A DNA stretch of 64,000 nt from Ferrovibrio sp. (GCF_019636075.1 NZ_JAHBYG010000013.1:1-64000), one strand, 5' to 3'. Positions 1-9,932 are shown, counted from the first letter of the stretch. Numbers and translations: made by a program. The notes: generated from the sequence alone by a model not told the origin.

Positions 1-3000
1 TGTTCCGATGGATCGGAATGGCGGAAAGCGGAAGCCGGAATCTGGAATGTTTCGGATTGCTGCTCGCCCAACACACGATCCTGCAAGGTGGCTGCAAGTT
101 CCACCGGATTGATCGGCAGGCTGAAGAAGCTCTGCACGAAAGACGATACGGTGAGCGGCGCACCGCCCAATTGAGAATCGCCGGTGGCGTAGGTGCTGGA
201 TGTACCGCTGGAATTGCCGGTGTTGTTGTTGGAAACCGCATTGGGCTGATTGAGCGCCGTGTTGGTCAACTCCACCGGCGGCAAAGTGGGCGGCGGCGTA
301 ACCACCACGACCGGCGGCGGTGTGGGCGTGGTGGTGCTGGGCGGCGGCGTATCCAGGGATGGCACGCTGAATTGCACCAGAGCGGTGGTGCTGAGCGGAC
401 CGCCTGCCCCGGTATTGCCCAGATCGTTGGAAACGATGGTGAGCAGGCTGGTGCCGCCGGCGGGTTTGGTGATGGTATAGCTCAAACCCGCAAGGGCCGT
501 GTTGATTTGACTCAGCGTACCGGTGAGCACGATATTGTTGGTGTTATTGCCGCCGCTGGTGATCAACGCCGGATCGGTGAGCATCAAGCTGCCTTCGGTA
601 ACCGACAGCGACAGCGTCATGTTGCCGGAGCCGACATCCACATCGCTTACCGAAATTGCTGTCGTCCCGGTAAACAACTGCACACCGCCGGAATTGAGCG
701 TGAGCGCGGAGGGTGCGGTGATTACCGGCGCATCGTCGATCGGGTTGATCGTGATGGCCACCGTGGCAGTGCTTTCTTCATCGCTCGCCCCGCCGCTGAT
801 ACCCGGATCGGCGCCGGTATTGCCCTGATCGTTGAACACAACAGTCAGCGTGTCGCTGCCGTTGTAATTGGCCGTGGGCGTATAGACCATGCCGGCTATC
901 GCCGCATTCAGATCGGCCTTGGTGCCGGTCAGGGTCATGCTGCCGCTATTGTTGCCGCCGGCCGTGAAGGTAAGCCCGGTTGTGCTGCCAAGCGACAACG
1001 TGCCGTGATCGACACTCAGAACCAGGCGCAGAACCCCGCCTTCGTCATCTATATCCGCCAGGGTTATCAGCGTGCCGCCGGTAAAGGTCAGTGTGCTGTC
1101 TTCATCAATGGTCTGCGCACCGGGTGCGGTGATGGTCGGCTGATCGTTGATCGGCCCCATATTGATGCTTACCGTGGCGGTGCGTTCTTCATCGCTCGCG
1201 CCGCCGCTGGTGCCCGGATCGGCGCCGGTATTGCCCTGGTCGTTGAACACGATGGTCAGCGTGTCCGCGCCGTTGTAGCTGGTGGTGGGTGTGTAGGCCA
1301 GGCCATTGATCGCCGCATTCAGATCGGCCTTGGTGCCGGTCAGGGTCATCGTGCCGCTATTGTTGGCACCCGCTGTCACCGTTACACCCGTGGTGCCGGC
1401 CAAGGCCAGCGTGCCGTGATCCACGCTCAGGGTAACCCGCACGATGCCGCCCGCATCATCCACATCCGCAAGCGTGATCAGCTTAGCCCCAGAGAAAGTC
1501 AGCGTGGAATTCTCGCCGATATTCTGCACGCCGGGCACCGTAATGGTCGGCCGGTCGTTGATCGGATTGACCGTGATGGCCACCGTGGACGTGCGTTCTT
1601 CATCGCTCGCGCCGCCGCTGGTGCCCGGATCGGCGCCGGTATTGCCCTGGTCGTTGAACACAACAGTCAGCGTGTCGCTGCCGTTGTAATTCGCGGTCGG
1701 CGTATAGACCAAGCCGTTGATGGCGGCATTCAGATCGGCCTTGGTGCCGGTCAGGGTCATCGTGCCGCTATTGTTGGCACCCGCCGTCACCGTTACACCC
1801 GTGGTACTGGCCAAGGCCAGCGTGCCATGATCCACGCTCAGGGTAACCCGCACGATGCCGCCGGCATCATCCACATCCGCAAGTGTGATCAGCGTACCGC
1901 CTGAGAAGGTCAGCGTGGTGTCTTCATCAATGGTCTGCGCTGTCGGAACCGTAATGGTCGGCCGGTCGTTGATCGGGCTCACCGTGATGGCGACGGTCTT
2001 GCTGTCCTGTTCATAGACCGCCGTGCCGGTGAGGCCCGGATCGATGCCGGTATTGCCATCGTCGCGCAACACCACGGTCAACGTATCGTTGCCGTTGTAA
2101 TTGGCGGTCGGCGTATAGACCAGGCTGGTGATCGCCGCATTCAGCGCCGCCTTGGTGCCGATCAGGGTGATGGTGCTGCTGTCACTGGCACCGGCCGCAA
2201 TGGTCAAGCCGGTAAGGCTGGAGAGGTTAAGGGTGCCATGGCTGACCGACAGAATCACGGTCATCGAATTAGTGCCACCGGACTCGCCGTCATCCACATC
2301 GGCAAAGCTGATCAGCTTGGTGGCATCGAAAGCAATCGGCGTGTCTTCGTTGGTGGTTTGCGCCGACGGCACGGTCACGGTCGGCGTGTCGTTCACCGGA
2401 TGCACCGTGATGGCGACGGTATCGGTGGTCTGTTGCGCGCCGCCGGCCCCGCTATTGCCGTTATCGTTCACCGTGATGGAAAGCGTATCGGCGCCGTTGT
2501 AGTTCAGGTTGCCGCGATAGATCAGGCCCTGCAATGCATTGTTGATCGCGGTCTTGGAACCGGTGAATGTCATGCTTGCATCGGCGGTGCCGTCGCCTGT
2601 GCCGAAAGTGAGGCCGGTCAGGCCGCTGAGCGTGAGCGTGCCATGACTGACCGACAACGTCACAGTCAGGCTGCCGCCGAAATCGTCGCTATCGGTCACC
2701 ACCACGGCATTGCCGTTGCCGGTGGAGAAAGTCAGGTTGGTATCTTCGTTCACTTCCTGCGGCGCCGGCTTGGTAACGCCCGGGGCATCGTTGGATTCCG
2801 ACAGGATCACGGTGATATTCTTGGTATCGGTCAACGCGCCGGTGCCGCCATTGGCCAGGTCGTCGATGGTGGCAGCAATATTCACCGTGGCATCGGGATT
2901 GCCGCCTGGCGGAGCATAGGACAACGTCTGCAACGCGGCATTCAGATCGGCCAGCGTGCCCTCTACCACAATGGTGCTGGAACCATTGCTGGTGCTGCTT

Positions 3001-6000
3001 ACGAACGTGACGCCCGTTACGCTGCCCAGCGTGAGCGTACCGAATGCGGCATTGCCAACCGTATTCGTTGCGACGAGGGTAAGCCGGTAGGTTTCTGTGC
3101 TCAGTTCGTAGGGCGTATCCTTGGCATCGGAGAAGCTGATCGCATTGCCGTTGCCGGTGTTGAATTCCAGCGCCTGCGCAGTGAGGATATATTGCGTGGC
3201 GCCCGGCACCGTGATGGTGGGCGCATCATTCACCGGTGTTACGGTGATATTCACGGTCTTACTATCGGTCTGGGCACCGCCGGTGCCGGTATTGCCGTTA
3301 TCGTTCACCGTCACCGTAAGGGTATCGACGGCCTGCGAATTGAATGCGCCCGCGCCGGTGGCGTTGAAATCGGCACTGGCCGTGTAGCTGAGGCTGGCTA
3401 GCGCGGCGTTCAACGCGGTGCGATTGCCGGTGATGGTCATCGTGGCGGATTCATTGGCGCCGGCACTGATGGTGATATTGCTGGTGGTGCCGAGCTTCAG
3501 CGTACCATGATTGACGCTGAGCGTGACCGAAAGGCTGCTGCCGAAGGAATCCGCGTCGGCAATGGAAATCAGATAGCCGTTATCGGCATTCAGTTCGAGG
3601 GCGGTATCTTCCACAGCGGTTACCGTGGCGGGCGCGGTCAGCGCCGGGGCGTCATTCACATTGGACGCGTTGATGTTGATCGTCTTGGTGACGAAATTAT
3701 AGCCTGCATCCGCACTGGCCGGATCGTCGCCGCCATTATTCACATTCGGCCCGGTGCTGATCTGGTCGTTCACCGTCACCACAAGCTGCAGCGTCCGGTC
3801 TTCATCGGTCGGCACCTGTAATTGCAACCCATCCAATGCAGTGCGTACATCGGCGCGCGTGCCGGAAAACGTGACCGTGGCGGTGCCGTTACCGGTGACC
3901 GCAAGCCCGGATGTGGATGCCAGGGTGAGCGTAGCCGCGGCATAAGTGGCGCCGGAAACCTGCAGATCAAGCGTAACGCTGAGATAATCGTCGGCCGAAC
4001 CCAGCACGAATCCGGGATCGTTGTAATCGGGATCATCCACCACGATGGCATTGTTGTTTGCCGCCGAGAATACCAGCGGCGTGGTGGTGGCAAAGGTTTG
4101 CGTGCCCGGCACGGTAAGCGTGGGAGCGTCGTTCACCTTGGTGATGGTGATATCGTAGGAGCCATCGACCGAGCCCCCTGCGCCATCGCGTACTGTGAAG
4201 TTGAATGTATCGGCGAAATTCTCACTGCCGTTATGGGTGTAGGTAACACGGTTATTATCCAGATCATCCTGGGTAAAGACCGAGCCCAGACCCAATGTCG
4301 CGCCATTCAGCTTCAGCGTGCCATAAGCCACATTGGTGGTGATCAGGTATTGCCGCTGGATGGTGGTGCTGTCGGGATCCTCATAGACCAACCGGAAATC
4401 ATCGCCGGCTGTGCCGTTGCTGCCCTTGATGGTGCCGGTGCCGCCTTCGATCAGCACCATATCCTTGCGCTCGACCGCTACCGGCGGATCGTTCAGCGGC
4501 GCGGCCTTCACATTCACGGTGTAGGGATCGGACAGGCTGTTGCCCTGGCCCTTGTTGTCGTCCACCTGGATCTGGAAGCTGTCGGTGAAGTTTTCGCTGC
4601 CGTCATGCACATAGCGCAGATTGCCGGCATCGAGCTGAGCCTTGGTAATCACCGTGCTGGTGGTAACCGTGGTCTCGAAGCTGCCGTTATTGTCGGCATC
4701 CAGCATCAACGTGCCGTGGCTGGGCAAGGCCACCACTTTGAAGGTCAGATTATTGGCGGTGGAGAAAGTTTCGGTACCGGCCTTGTCGCCGCTGCCATCC
4801 ACATCGGCCAGCGTGAGCACACTGTTGTCGATCAGCGTGTTGCCGCCTTCATTCACCACCGGAACCTTCAGCACCGTGGCCGTGGGCTGGTCGTTCACCG
4901 GCGTGATGTCGAAATCCATGTTGACCAGCGAACTGACATTCTTGCCGTCGCTGACCGTGAACTGCACGCGATTGGAGGTGGTGACGAAATTCTCGCTGCC
5001 GTTATGCTCGTAAGTAATCAGGCCGTTATTCACATCAGCTTGGGTAAAGCTGTCAAACAGCCCCAAAGCCACGCCATTGCGATACAATGTGCCATTGGAG
5101 GATACGTTCTCGATACGATAGACCAGTTGCTCCGGCGTGGAATCCGCGTCGATGGTGATCAGATCGGTATTCGTGATGGTAACCGTGGCGCCTTCATCCA
5201 GCGTGACGGTATTGGCGGTGATCGAAGACGGCGCCTGATTGGCGGCCACGAAATCCAACGCTCCGCCCCCGGGCCCGCCGGCACGGAAAGGCACATCGAT
5301 CTGGAAGGTGATGACGGTGAGCGGCGCCGATTGGCTGGCATCATCATAGATGCCGCCATTGCGGGTATCCGGCCAGGCGCGGATGCCGCCATCCTTCACC
5401 GTGAATTGGAAACTTTCGGTGCGGGCGGTGGAACCGGTGTCGAAAAAACGCACGAGATTGTTGTTGATATCATCCTGGGTAAAGGTACCGCCCACCACCA
5501 GGTATTTCCAATCGGAGCCATCGAAAATCTGCACCTGGCCGCCAGAGGGCACGGTTACCAGGGTGAAGGTGATGTTTTCATCGCCGGAATCGACATCGGT
5601 CACCCTCAGCAGGGTATTGGTGATCAGCAGTTCGCGTCCCGCGCCGTCGTCGATCACGGCATGCTGGTTGGTTTGCAGCACCGGATCGTCGTTGTTGAGC
5701 AGGATTTTGAGCGTGATGGTGGCATCCACGCTCAGCTTGGCGCCCGCCCCTTCGCCGCCGCCATTGTCGGTCACCCGCACATCGAAGGTCTTGGGGCCGG
5801 TCGGCTCGTCCTCGCTGGCATCATAGGTCAGCAGCGAAAGCTGATCAGACATGATGATCTGTCCGATCGTTACCGCCACGCCGTTGTATTTCAGCACGCC
5901 CTCTGTGGGCAGGCTGAGAATCTCGATGCTGTGCGGCCCGTCGCCGATATCCACATCGCCGATGGTGATGGTAACCGCCTTGCCGGTCTCGCCCTCGTAA

Positions 6001-7610
6001 ACATCGGTGGAGCCCTCCACCGTGGGAGCCTGGTTGAGCGGCGTGATGGTGATATTGATCGGGATCGGCGTGCTGGGCGTGCCGCCGGCCTTGCCCAATA
6101 TGCCGCCCGCGCCATCCTCGATACTGACGCTGAAGCTATCCACGATATCGCTCGGCACCTGGCTGCCGTCATGGATGTATTTCAACTGGCCGATCTTGGT
6201 CTGATCGAACACAGTACCCACAACCACCGGATTGCCATTCAAGGTCAGCGTGCCATGGGTTGGCAGCACCTCAACCTTGTAGATGATCTGTACGGCCTGG
6301 TTATCGGGATCGACCGTGGTGAAATTGGCCGTGCTGAACGTCAGTTCGCCGCCTTCCTGCACCGTGGCGCCGTTATTCACCAGCACCGGCACGTCGTTCA
6401 CCGGCGTGATATTCACATTGATGGTCTTGCTGCTGTTGCCATTGGCATCGGCAGCCTGCACCGTGATGGTGGCGGCGCCGGTATAATCGTCGGTGGCGCC
6501 GGAGCCTTCGGTGCCTTTGTATTTCATGCCGTTCAGCGCGGCATTCACATCGGCCACCGAACCGCTGAACGTAACGCTGCCGGTGCCGTTGCCGGTCAGG
6601 CCGCTCAGGCCGCTGGTGGTGGCCAGGCTGATCGTGCCATTGGTGGCAGTTACGGTGATGTTCACCGAGGTTGAATCGGAATCGCTGACAGTGAATTGTG
6701 TCACGGTCAGTTCGGTTGCCTCATTGATGATGAATATCTGGCCAGCCGTGGCCGAGGAATTCACCGTGGGCGGGTTTTCATCGGCCAGCAGGCCATTGAA
6801 GGTCGTCAAAGCTTCATCACTGAACGGCACCGATGCCTCGATGCTGCCGGTGCTGTATTCCAGCACCCAGTCGCCGCCGCGCAGGGCCGCGCCGGTATCG
6901 TTGGTGGATGCTGCCACATCGGCTCCGGTCAGCCGGGCCAGTTCCTGCACGAATGCGGTGCCATCGGGGCTGGCCGCCACCGAGCAGCCGTAGAGCAGCA
7001 GATCGCCGCCAGCCGCCAGCGCCTGCCCCCATTGCGTAACCATATCGGCAGTCGATTGCTGCAGCGCTGCCAGATTGAGCACGGCGCTGCCCAATGCAAT
7101 GGCGCCATCATCGCCATGGCCGAGGATATGCACGGCCCGCACATTCTGCAGCCCGGCCAGCGTATCGGTGATCGCCTGAATGCCATCCTCATCGGCGCCG
7201 ATGAAACGCACCAGCACGGATGGCCCGAGATCGGCGGCCAGGGCCTGAGCGCCTTCCACCTTGGCATCGATGAACACAACGGTCTTCGGGCTATTCTCGA
7301 TGGCCTCCAGCGCGGTTTGCGGCGGCGCTACCAGCTCGCCGGTTTCCGCAGCGGAAGCCTGTTGCGCTTCGCCAACCGCATCTTCGTTCTGGGTGAGTGA
7401 CGCAATCAGCGCTGCTACTTCGGCTTGCTGCTGATCCTGGCTTTGCTGTGCCGGTTCATTCTGCGATTGATTTTGCGTTGCATCCGTCACCGCAGCCGGC
7501 GCGGCGGCATCGAACAGGATGCGAGGCTCAAGCGCACGCAGAGTGAGTGGCTGATATACAGCCTCAAGATGATGCCTTTTGCTCGAATTTTTCTTCGGCC
7601 GCAAAAACAT
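1..7610 (-). CDS. Giant cadherin/VCBS-like repeat adhesin, N-terminal 2,536 residues (3' end outside window)
   Basis: An uninterrupted minus-strand frame starts at ATG 7608-7610 behind a GAGGAAA ribosome site and runs off the left edge with no stop. The N-terminus carries LEPRILFDAAA (about residues 29-39), the LEPR-type signature of very large surface proteins. A DUF4347 domain (about 105-270) follows, with a LGHG motif at His165 and LYGC at Cys209. From about residue 280 on there are cadherin/VCBS-like modules ending in 'NDxPT' and carrying 'D/NxG(A/S)DTLT(I/V)VxNDxGNTG'. At least three adjacent modules near residues 1880-2290 are nearly identical 137-residue (411 bp) repeats. A Pro/Thr-rich linker lies near residues 2415-2450. 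Such proteins are usually exported by type I secretion and mediate adhesion or biofilm formation. That role is inferred, since the C-terminal secretion signal is not visible and no transporter genes are in view. Confidence 0.9.
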   Translation of the reverse strand, partial: MFLRPKKNSSKRHHLEAVYQPLTLRALEPRILFDAAAPAAVTDATQNQSQNEPAQQSQDQQQAEVAALIASLTQNEDAVGEAQQASAAETGELVAPPQTALEAIENSPKTVVFIDAKVEGAQALAADLGPSVLVRFIGADEDGIQAITDTLAGLQNVRAVHILGHGDDGAIALGSAVLNLAALQQSTADMVTQWGQALAAGGDLLLYGCSVAASPDGTAFVQELARLTGADVAASTNDTGAALRGGDWVLEYSTGSIEASVPFSDEALTTFNGLLADENPPTVNSSATAGQIFIINEATELTVTQFTVSDSDSTSVNITVTATNGTISLATTSGLSGLTGNGTGSVTFSGSVADVNAALNGMKYKGTEGSGATDDYTGAATITVQAADANGNSSKTINVNITPVNDVPVLVNNGATVQEGGELTFSTANFTTVDPDNQAVQIIYKVEVLPTHGTLTLNGNPVVVGTVFDQTKIGQLKYIHDGSQVPSDIVDSFSVSIEDGAGGILGKAGGTPSTPIPINITITPLNQAPTVEGSTDVYEGETGKAVTITIGDVDIGDGPHSIEILSLPTEGVLKYNGVAVTIGQIIMSDQLSLLTYDASEDEPTGPKTFDVRVTDNGGGEGAGAKLSVDATITLKILLNNDDPVLQTNQHAVIDDGAGRELLITNTLLRVTDVDSGDENITFTLVTVPSGGQVQIFDGSDWKYLVVGGTFTQDDINNNLVRFFDTGSTARTESFQFTVKDGGIRAWPDTRNGGIYDDASQSAPLTVITFQIDVPFRAGGPGGGALDFVAANQAPSSITANTVTLDEGATVTITNTDLITIDADSTPEQLVYRIENVSSNGTLYRNGVALGLFDSFTQADVNNGLITYEHNGSENFVTTSNRVQFTVSDGKNVSSLVNMDFDITPVNDQPTATVLKVPVVNEGGNTLIDNSVLTLADVDGSGDKAGTETFSTANNLTFKVVALPSHGTLMLDADNNGSFETTVTTSTVITKAQLDAGNLRYVHDGSENFTDSFQIQVDDNKGQGNSLSDPYTVNVKAAPLNDPPVAVERKDMVLIEGGTGTIKGSNGTAGDDFRLVYEDPDSTTIQRQYLITTNVAYGTLKLNGATLGLGSVFTQDDLDNNRVTYTHNGSENFADTFNFTVRDGAGGSVDGSYDITITKVNDAPTLTVPGTQTFATTTPLVFSAANNNAIVVDDPDYNDPGFVLGSADDYLSVTLDLQVSGATYAAATLTLASTSGLAVTGNGTATVTFSGTRADVRTALDGLQLQVPTDEDRTLQLVVTVNDQISTGPNVNNGGDDPASADAGYNFVTKTININASNVNDAPALTAPATVTAVEDTALELNADNGYLISIADADSFGSSLSVTLSVNHGTLKLGTTSNITISAGANESATMTITGNRTALNAALASLSYTASADFNATGAGAFNSQAVDTLTVTVNDNGNTGTGGAQTDSKTVNITVTPVNDAPTITVPGATQYILTAQALEFNTGNGNAISFSDAKDTPYELSTETYRLTLVATNTVGNAAFGTLTLGSVTGVTFVSSTSNGSSTIVVEGTLADLNAALQTLSYAPPGGNPDATVNIAATIDDLANGGTGALTDTKNITVILSESNDAPGVTKPAPQEVNEDTNLTFSTGNGNAVVVTDSDDFGGSLTVTLSVSHGTLTLSGLTGLTFGTGDGTADASMTFTGSKTAINNALQGLIYRGNLNYNGADTLSITVNDNGNSGAGGAQQTTDTVAITVHPVNDTPTVTVPSAQTTNEDTPIAFDATKLISFADVDDGESGGTNSMTVILSVSHGTLNLSSLTGLTIAAGASDSSTITLIGTKAALNAAITSLVYTPTANYNGNDTLTVVLRDDGNTGIDPGLTGTAVYEQDSKTVAITVSPINDRPTITVPTAQTIDEDTTLTFSGGTLITLADVDDAGGIVRVTLSVDHGTLALASTTGVTVTAGANNSGTMTLTGTKADLNAAINGLVYTPTANYNGSDTLTVVFNDQGNTGADPGTSGGASDEERTSTVAITVNPINDRPTITVPGVQNIGENSTLTFSGAKLITLADVDDAGGIVRVTLSVDHGTLALAGTTGVTVTAGANNSGTMTLTGTKADLNAAINGLAYTPTTSYNGADTLTIVFNDQGNTGADPGTSGGASDEERTATVSINMGPINDQPTITAPGAQTIDEDSTLTFTGGTLITLADIDDEGGVLRLVLSVDHGTLSLGSTTGLTFTAGGNNSGSMTLTGTKADLNAAIAGMVYTPTANYNGSDTLTVVFNDQGNTGADPGISGGASDEESTATVAITINPIDDAPVITAPSALTLNSGGVQLFTGTTAISVSDVDVGSGNMTLSLSVTEGSLMLTDPALITSGGNNTNNIVLTGTLSQINTALAGLSYTITKPAGGTSLLTIVSNDLGNTGAGGPLSTTALVQFSVPSLDTPPPSTTTPTPPPVVVVTPPPTLPPVELTNTALNQPNAVSNNNTGNSSGTSSTYATGDSQLGGAPLTVSSFVQSFFSLPINPVELAATLQDRVLGEQQSETFQIPASAFRHSDPSE
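777..2010 (-). repeat. 411-bp tandem repeats inside the adhesin gene
   Basis: The sequence ttcatcgctcgc recurs at 777, 1188 and 1599, exactly 411 bp apart, within long near-identical blocks. A more diverged copy follows toward 2010. The period is 137 codons, so copies can be gained or lost by recombination without breaking the frame. Confidence 0.85.
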
Positions 7611-7722
7611 TGGTTTCCTCATTCGATATCACAGCGAGTACCGACCGCTGATCGCCATCTAATGTATTGCAGTCTAGGCTTGTATATTATGAGCTTAAAA
7701 AACGCCTTCTGGATTAGAGAAT

Positions 7723-7736
7723 TACCCAGGCGGGTA
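7723..7736. promoter_or_regulatory. Candidate operator upstream of the adhesin
   Basis: TACCC-AGGC-GGGTA is a 5-bp-arm inverted repeat about 115 bases upstream of the adhesin start. Its size and position fit a site for a dimeric regulator. No regulator can be assigned. Confidence 0.3.
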
Positions 7737-7830
7737 TAAGAGATCAAGGATTCATCGTAATTTTCGATTGCAGATTGGTGATTTTCTCAATTGCAAAAAG
7801 CCAACCGGCCAACCGATGCAGCCAGGGATA

Positions 7831-7878
7831 CTCTGCATATAAAATCTTCTTAAGGTTGTTTTTTTTAGTTATGCAGAG
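7831..7878. repeat. Inverted repeat CTCTGCATA ... TATGCAGAG
   Basis: Two perfect 9-base arms (7831-7839 and 7870-7878) flank a 30-base AT-rich loop in the gap upstream of the adhesin. It could be a split protein site or a hairpin. Neither arm has a T-run typical of a terminator on the adhesin strand. Confidence 0.35.
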
Positions 7879-8165
7879 CCAAATATAGAAAATGGCCCGA
7901 AGCCATTTAAGCGCAAGAAACACTTCTATAAGTGGAAAAATGCATCTTTAAAGATTAGTTCTTTAGTATAAATCGAATGCGCACCCCCTCAAAGCAATCA
8001 TACCGGGTTACCATACGCGGTTGCTCCGACTCCCTATTAAGTAGTGGTAAAAAAGGCATTGCTGATGTGTAGAGGCTGTTTTGCGCAGCCGCCCGCCAAA
8101 GCGCATAATCCGGCTGGTTGGGCGCCGGCAGCTTTCATGGTCGGCCCCCTTAGCTTGAGGATGCG

Positions 8166-8621
8166 ATGCCCCGCCCGATTCCCCTTATTGCTTTCATCCT
8201 GCTTGTTGTGGGCGGCGGCCTGCTGATCGGCTCGCAAACCCTGCCCGGCCCTTGGTATGCCGAATTGCAAAAGCCGGTTTTCAATCCGCCGAACTGGTTA
8301 TTCGGCCCGGTCTGGACCCTGCTCTATCTGCTGATCGCCATCGCCGGATGGCAATGTTGGAGATACATCCGCAGCAGCCTGGCCATGCGGCTCTGGTGGC
8401 TGCAACTGGCGCTGAATTTCATCTGGTCGCCGGTTTTCTTCGGCATGCAATCCATCGGCTGCGCGCTGATCATTGTGCTGCTGCTGCTGCTTGCCGTTGC
8501 CGCTTTCATCATGGCCGCATGGCGGCCGCATAGGCCGGCGGCGCTGCTTTTCCTGCCCTATCTTGCCTGGGTGGCTTTCGCAGCGTTGCTCAATGGCAGC
8601 CTGTTCCTGCTCAATCCTTAA
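8166..8621 (+). CDS. tspO: TspO/MBR family membrane protein
   Basis: A 151-residue integral membrane protein with the TspO signature KPVFNPPNWLFGPVWTLLY near residues 37-55 and five hydrophobic segments, the normal length for the family. TspO proteins bind porphyrins and related ligands. In alphaproteobacteria they affect tetrapyrrole handling and oxygen-dependent gene expression. The ATG at 8166 has a GAGG five bases upstream. Its last four bases overlap the 3' end of the convergent GAF gene. It stands alone, so no pathway partner is indicated by its neighbours, although an oxygen-regulated respiratory cluster lies about 13 kb away. Confidence 0.92.
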   Translation: MPRPIPLIAFILLVVGGGLLIGSQTLPGPWYAELQKPVFNPPNWLFGPVWTLLYLLIAIAGWQCWRYIRSSLAMRLWWLQLALNFIWSPVFFGMQSIGCALIIVLLLLLAVAAFIMAAWRPHRPAALLFLPYLAWVAFAALLNGSLFLLNP

Positions 8622-9430
8622 CGGCCCGCCTGCACCAGTACGAAACCCTGGGCATCGCGCCACACGCTCAGCGCCGGTCGTGTGCCAGCCATGGGTATGG
8701 TGGCTTCATAATTGCCGGCAGCCAGCATGACGGCGGGCGACCAGATCGCAGCGTCGACATCCAGCAGAGCGGCAACATCCTCGCCTTCCTCCGCCGGCCG
8801 CGAACAGAACTGCGCAAAGGCTTCGTTGGCCAGAATCAGCCGTCCGGCAGGATCGGCCAATGCCACCGGCTGCGGCAAGGCCATTGCCACCAGGCGCAAT
8901 CGATCGGCTTCGGCTTGCGCCTGATCCAGATTGTCGCGCAACGCCCGCATACCAATTGCCGCCAGGGCCAGCGCGGCAAGATCCTGCAGCAGTTTGCGCT
9001 CTGCCGGCGCCATGCCTGTGCGCGGCTCAGGCCCGAACACACATACCGTGCCGATGCTATAGCCATTCGGCAGGCGGATCGGCGCCCCGGCATAAAAGCG
9101 GATGAAAGGCGCCCCGGTTACCAGCGGATTGTCGTGAAAACGCTCATCCTGGCTGGCATCGGCCACCACGAATACATCGTCCTGCAAAATGGCATGGCCG
9201 CAGAACGAAACGTCGCGATGGGTTTCCGGCGCATCCAGGCCTACCCGCGCCTTGAACCATTGCCGGTGCTTATCAACCAGGGTAACCGTGCAGGTGGGCA
9301 GATTGAACAAAGCCTGTCCGATACGCACCACGGCATCGAAATCGGCTTCCGGCGCGGTGTCGAGCAACGGCAGCGCATGCAGCGCGGCAAGCCGGAATAT
9401 TTCATTCCCTGGAATTTCCGGCGCCTTCAT
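8618..9430 (-). CDS. GAF domain sensory protein with PAS-like C-terminus
   Basis: A 270-residue soluble protein. Residues about 20-165 form a GAF domain with the VSFCGHAIL and RFYAGAPI motifs seen in sensor kinases and cyclases. Residues about 190-270 look like a truncated PAS domain (PVALADPAGRLILANEAFAQF). No kinase, cyclase or HTH output domain is present, so it may act through a partner. A TTG at 9448 could extend the frame, but the ATG at 9428-9430 has AAAAAGG at proper spacing. It also overlaps the stop of the upstream PAS_5 gene as ATGA, pointing to translational coupling. Confidence 0.8.
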   Translation of the reverse strand: MKAPEIPGNEIFRLAALHALPLLDTAPEADFDAVVRIGQALFNLPTCTVTLVDKHRQWFKARVGLDAPETHRDVSFCGHAILQDDVFVVADASQDERFHDNPLVTGAPFIRFYAGAPIRLPNGYSIGTVCVFGPEPRTGMAPAERKLLQDLAALALAAIGMRALRDNLDQAQAEADRLRLVAMALPQPVALADPAGRLILANEAFAQFCSRPAEEGEDVAALLDVDAAIWSPAVMLAAGNYEATIPMAGTRPALSVWRDAQGFVLVQAGR

Positions 9431-9903
9431 AGGAATGCCTTTTTCCAATTGATCCCGCTGAGATCATACACCGCATGAACCACGCAAACACGCAGCTTGC
9501 GATCGGCAAAGGGCAGCAAAAGGATTTCGCAATCATGCTTCACTTCGATGGCCGAACTGCGCTGCAGGCGCCGCGTTTCCGGCTGACGGCTACGCGCGAT
9601 GCGCATGAAAGGTCCAATCACCGCCGCGCGGCTGATCGGCGAGCGCATGGCGCCAAAACTCATGCCGCTGCGGCAATCCGGCAACAGATCCAACAGCAAA
9701 CCGCCCACATGCTTGAAAATCGGATCGCCCTGCATCGGCAGCATCACCGTTGCCGATGCAGCCTCGATGGCCATCACCTCGGGCGCATTGGCGAATGTGT
9801 TGAAGTCCTGCACATCGGGCATCATGAAGTTGCCACGAAACAGCAGCCAGTCGTTATGCAACTTGCGCAAACTTGGCGATAGAACGTCGATCCAGCCGCT
9901 CAC
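9427..9903 (-). CDS. PAS_5 family protein
   Basis: A 158-residue protein with the layout of alphaproteobacterial PAS_5 proteins: an N-terminal 'LSPSLRKLHNDWLLFRGNFMMPDVQDF' segment, then a short sensor fold. It starts with GTG (9901-9903) after GAGG. Its TGA stop overlaps the ATG of the GAF gene, so the two are probably co-translated and may act in one sensory pathway. The ligand is unknown. A second PAS_5 gene sits at 19153-19668. Confidence 0.7.
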   Translation of the reverse strand: MSGWIDVLSPSLRKLHNDWLLFRGNFMMPDVQDFNTFANAPEVMAIEAASATVMLPMQGDPIFKHVGGLLLDLLPDCRSGMSFGAMRSPISRAAVIGPFMRIARSRQPETRRLQRSSAIEVKHDCEILLLPFADRKLRVCVVHAVYDLSGINWKKAFL

Positions 9904-9932
9904 GACACCTCAATAAAGAACCATGCAACACC

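Larger units (their letters stand above)
7611..8165. other. AT-rich gene-free stretch between adhesin and tspO
   Basis: No credible coding frame is seen in these 555 bases, which are much richer in A+T than the flanks. The stretch should hold the adhesin promoter (minus) and the tspO promoter (plus). A TACCC-N4-GGGTA inverted repeat (7723-7736) and a 9-base inverted repeat (7831-7839 with 7870-7878) are the visible structures. Its composition resembles DNA bound by xenogeneic silencers, but no specific site is provable by eye. Confidence 0.6.

Noticed and set aside
18-6674. Very long plus-strand open frames (628, 387 and 950 codons)
   Set aside because: They are antisense to the repeat adhesin. 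Their translations show no families, and their length follows from the repeats and lack of antisense stop codons. The minus frame has domain matches, a start and a ribosome site.
8037-8270. 77-codon minus-strand frame upstream of tspO
   Set aside because: Overlaps the tspO start, no ribosome site and no recognisable sequence.
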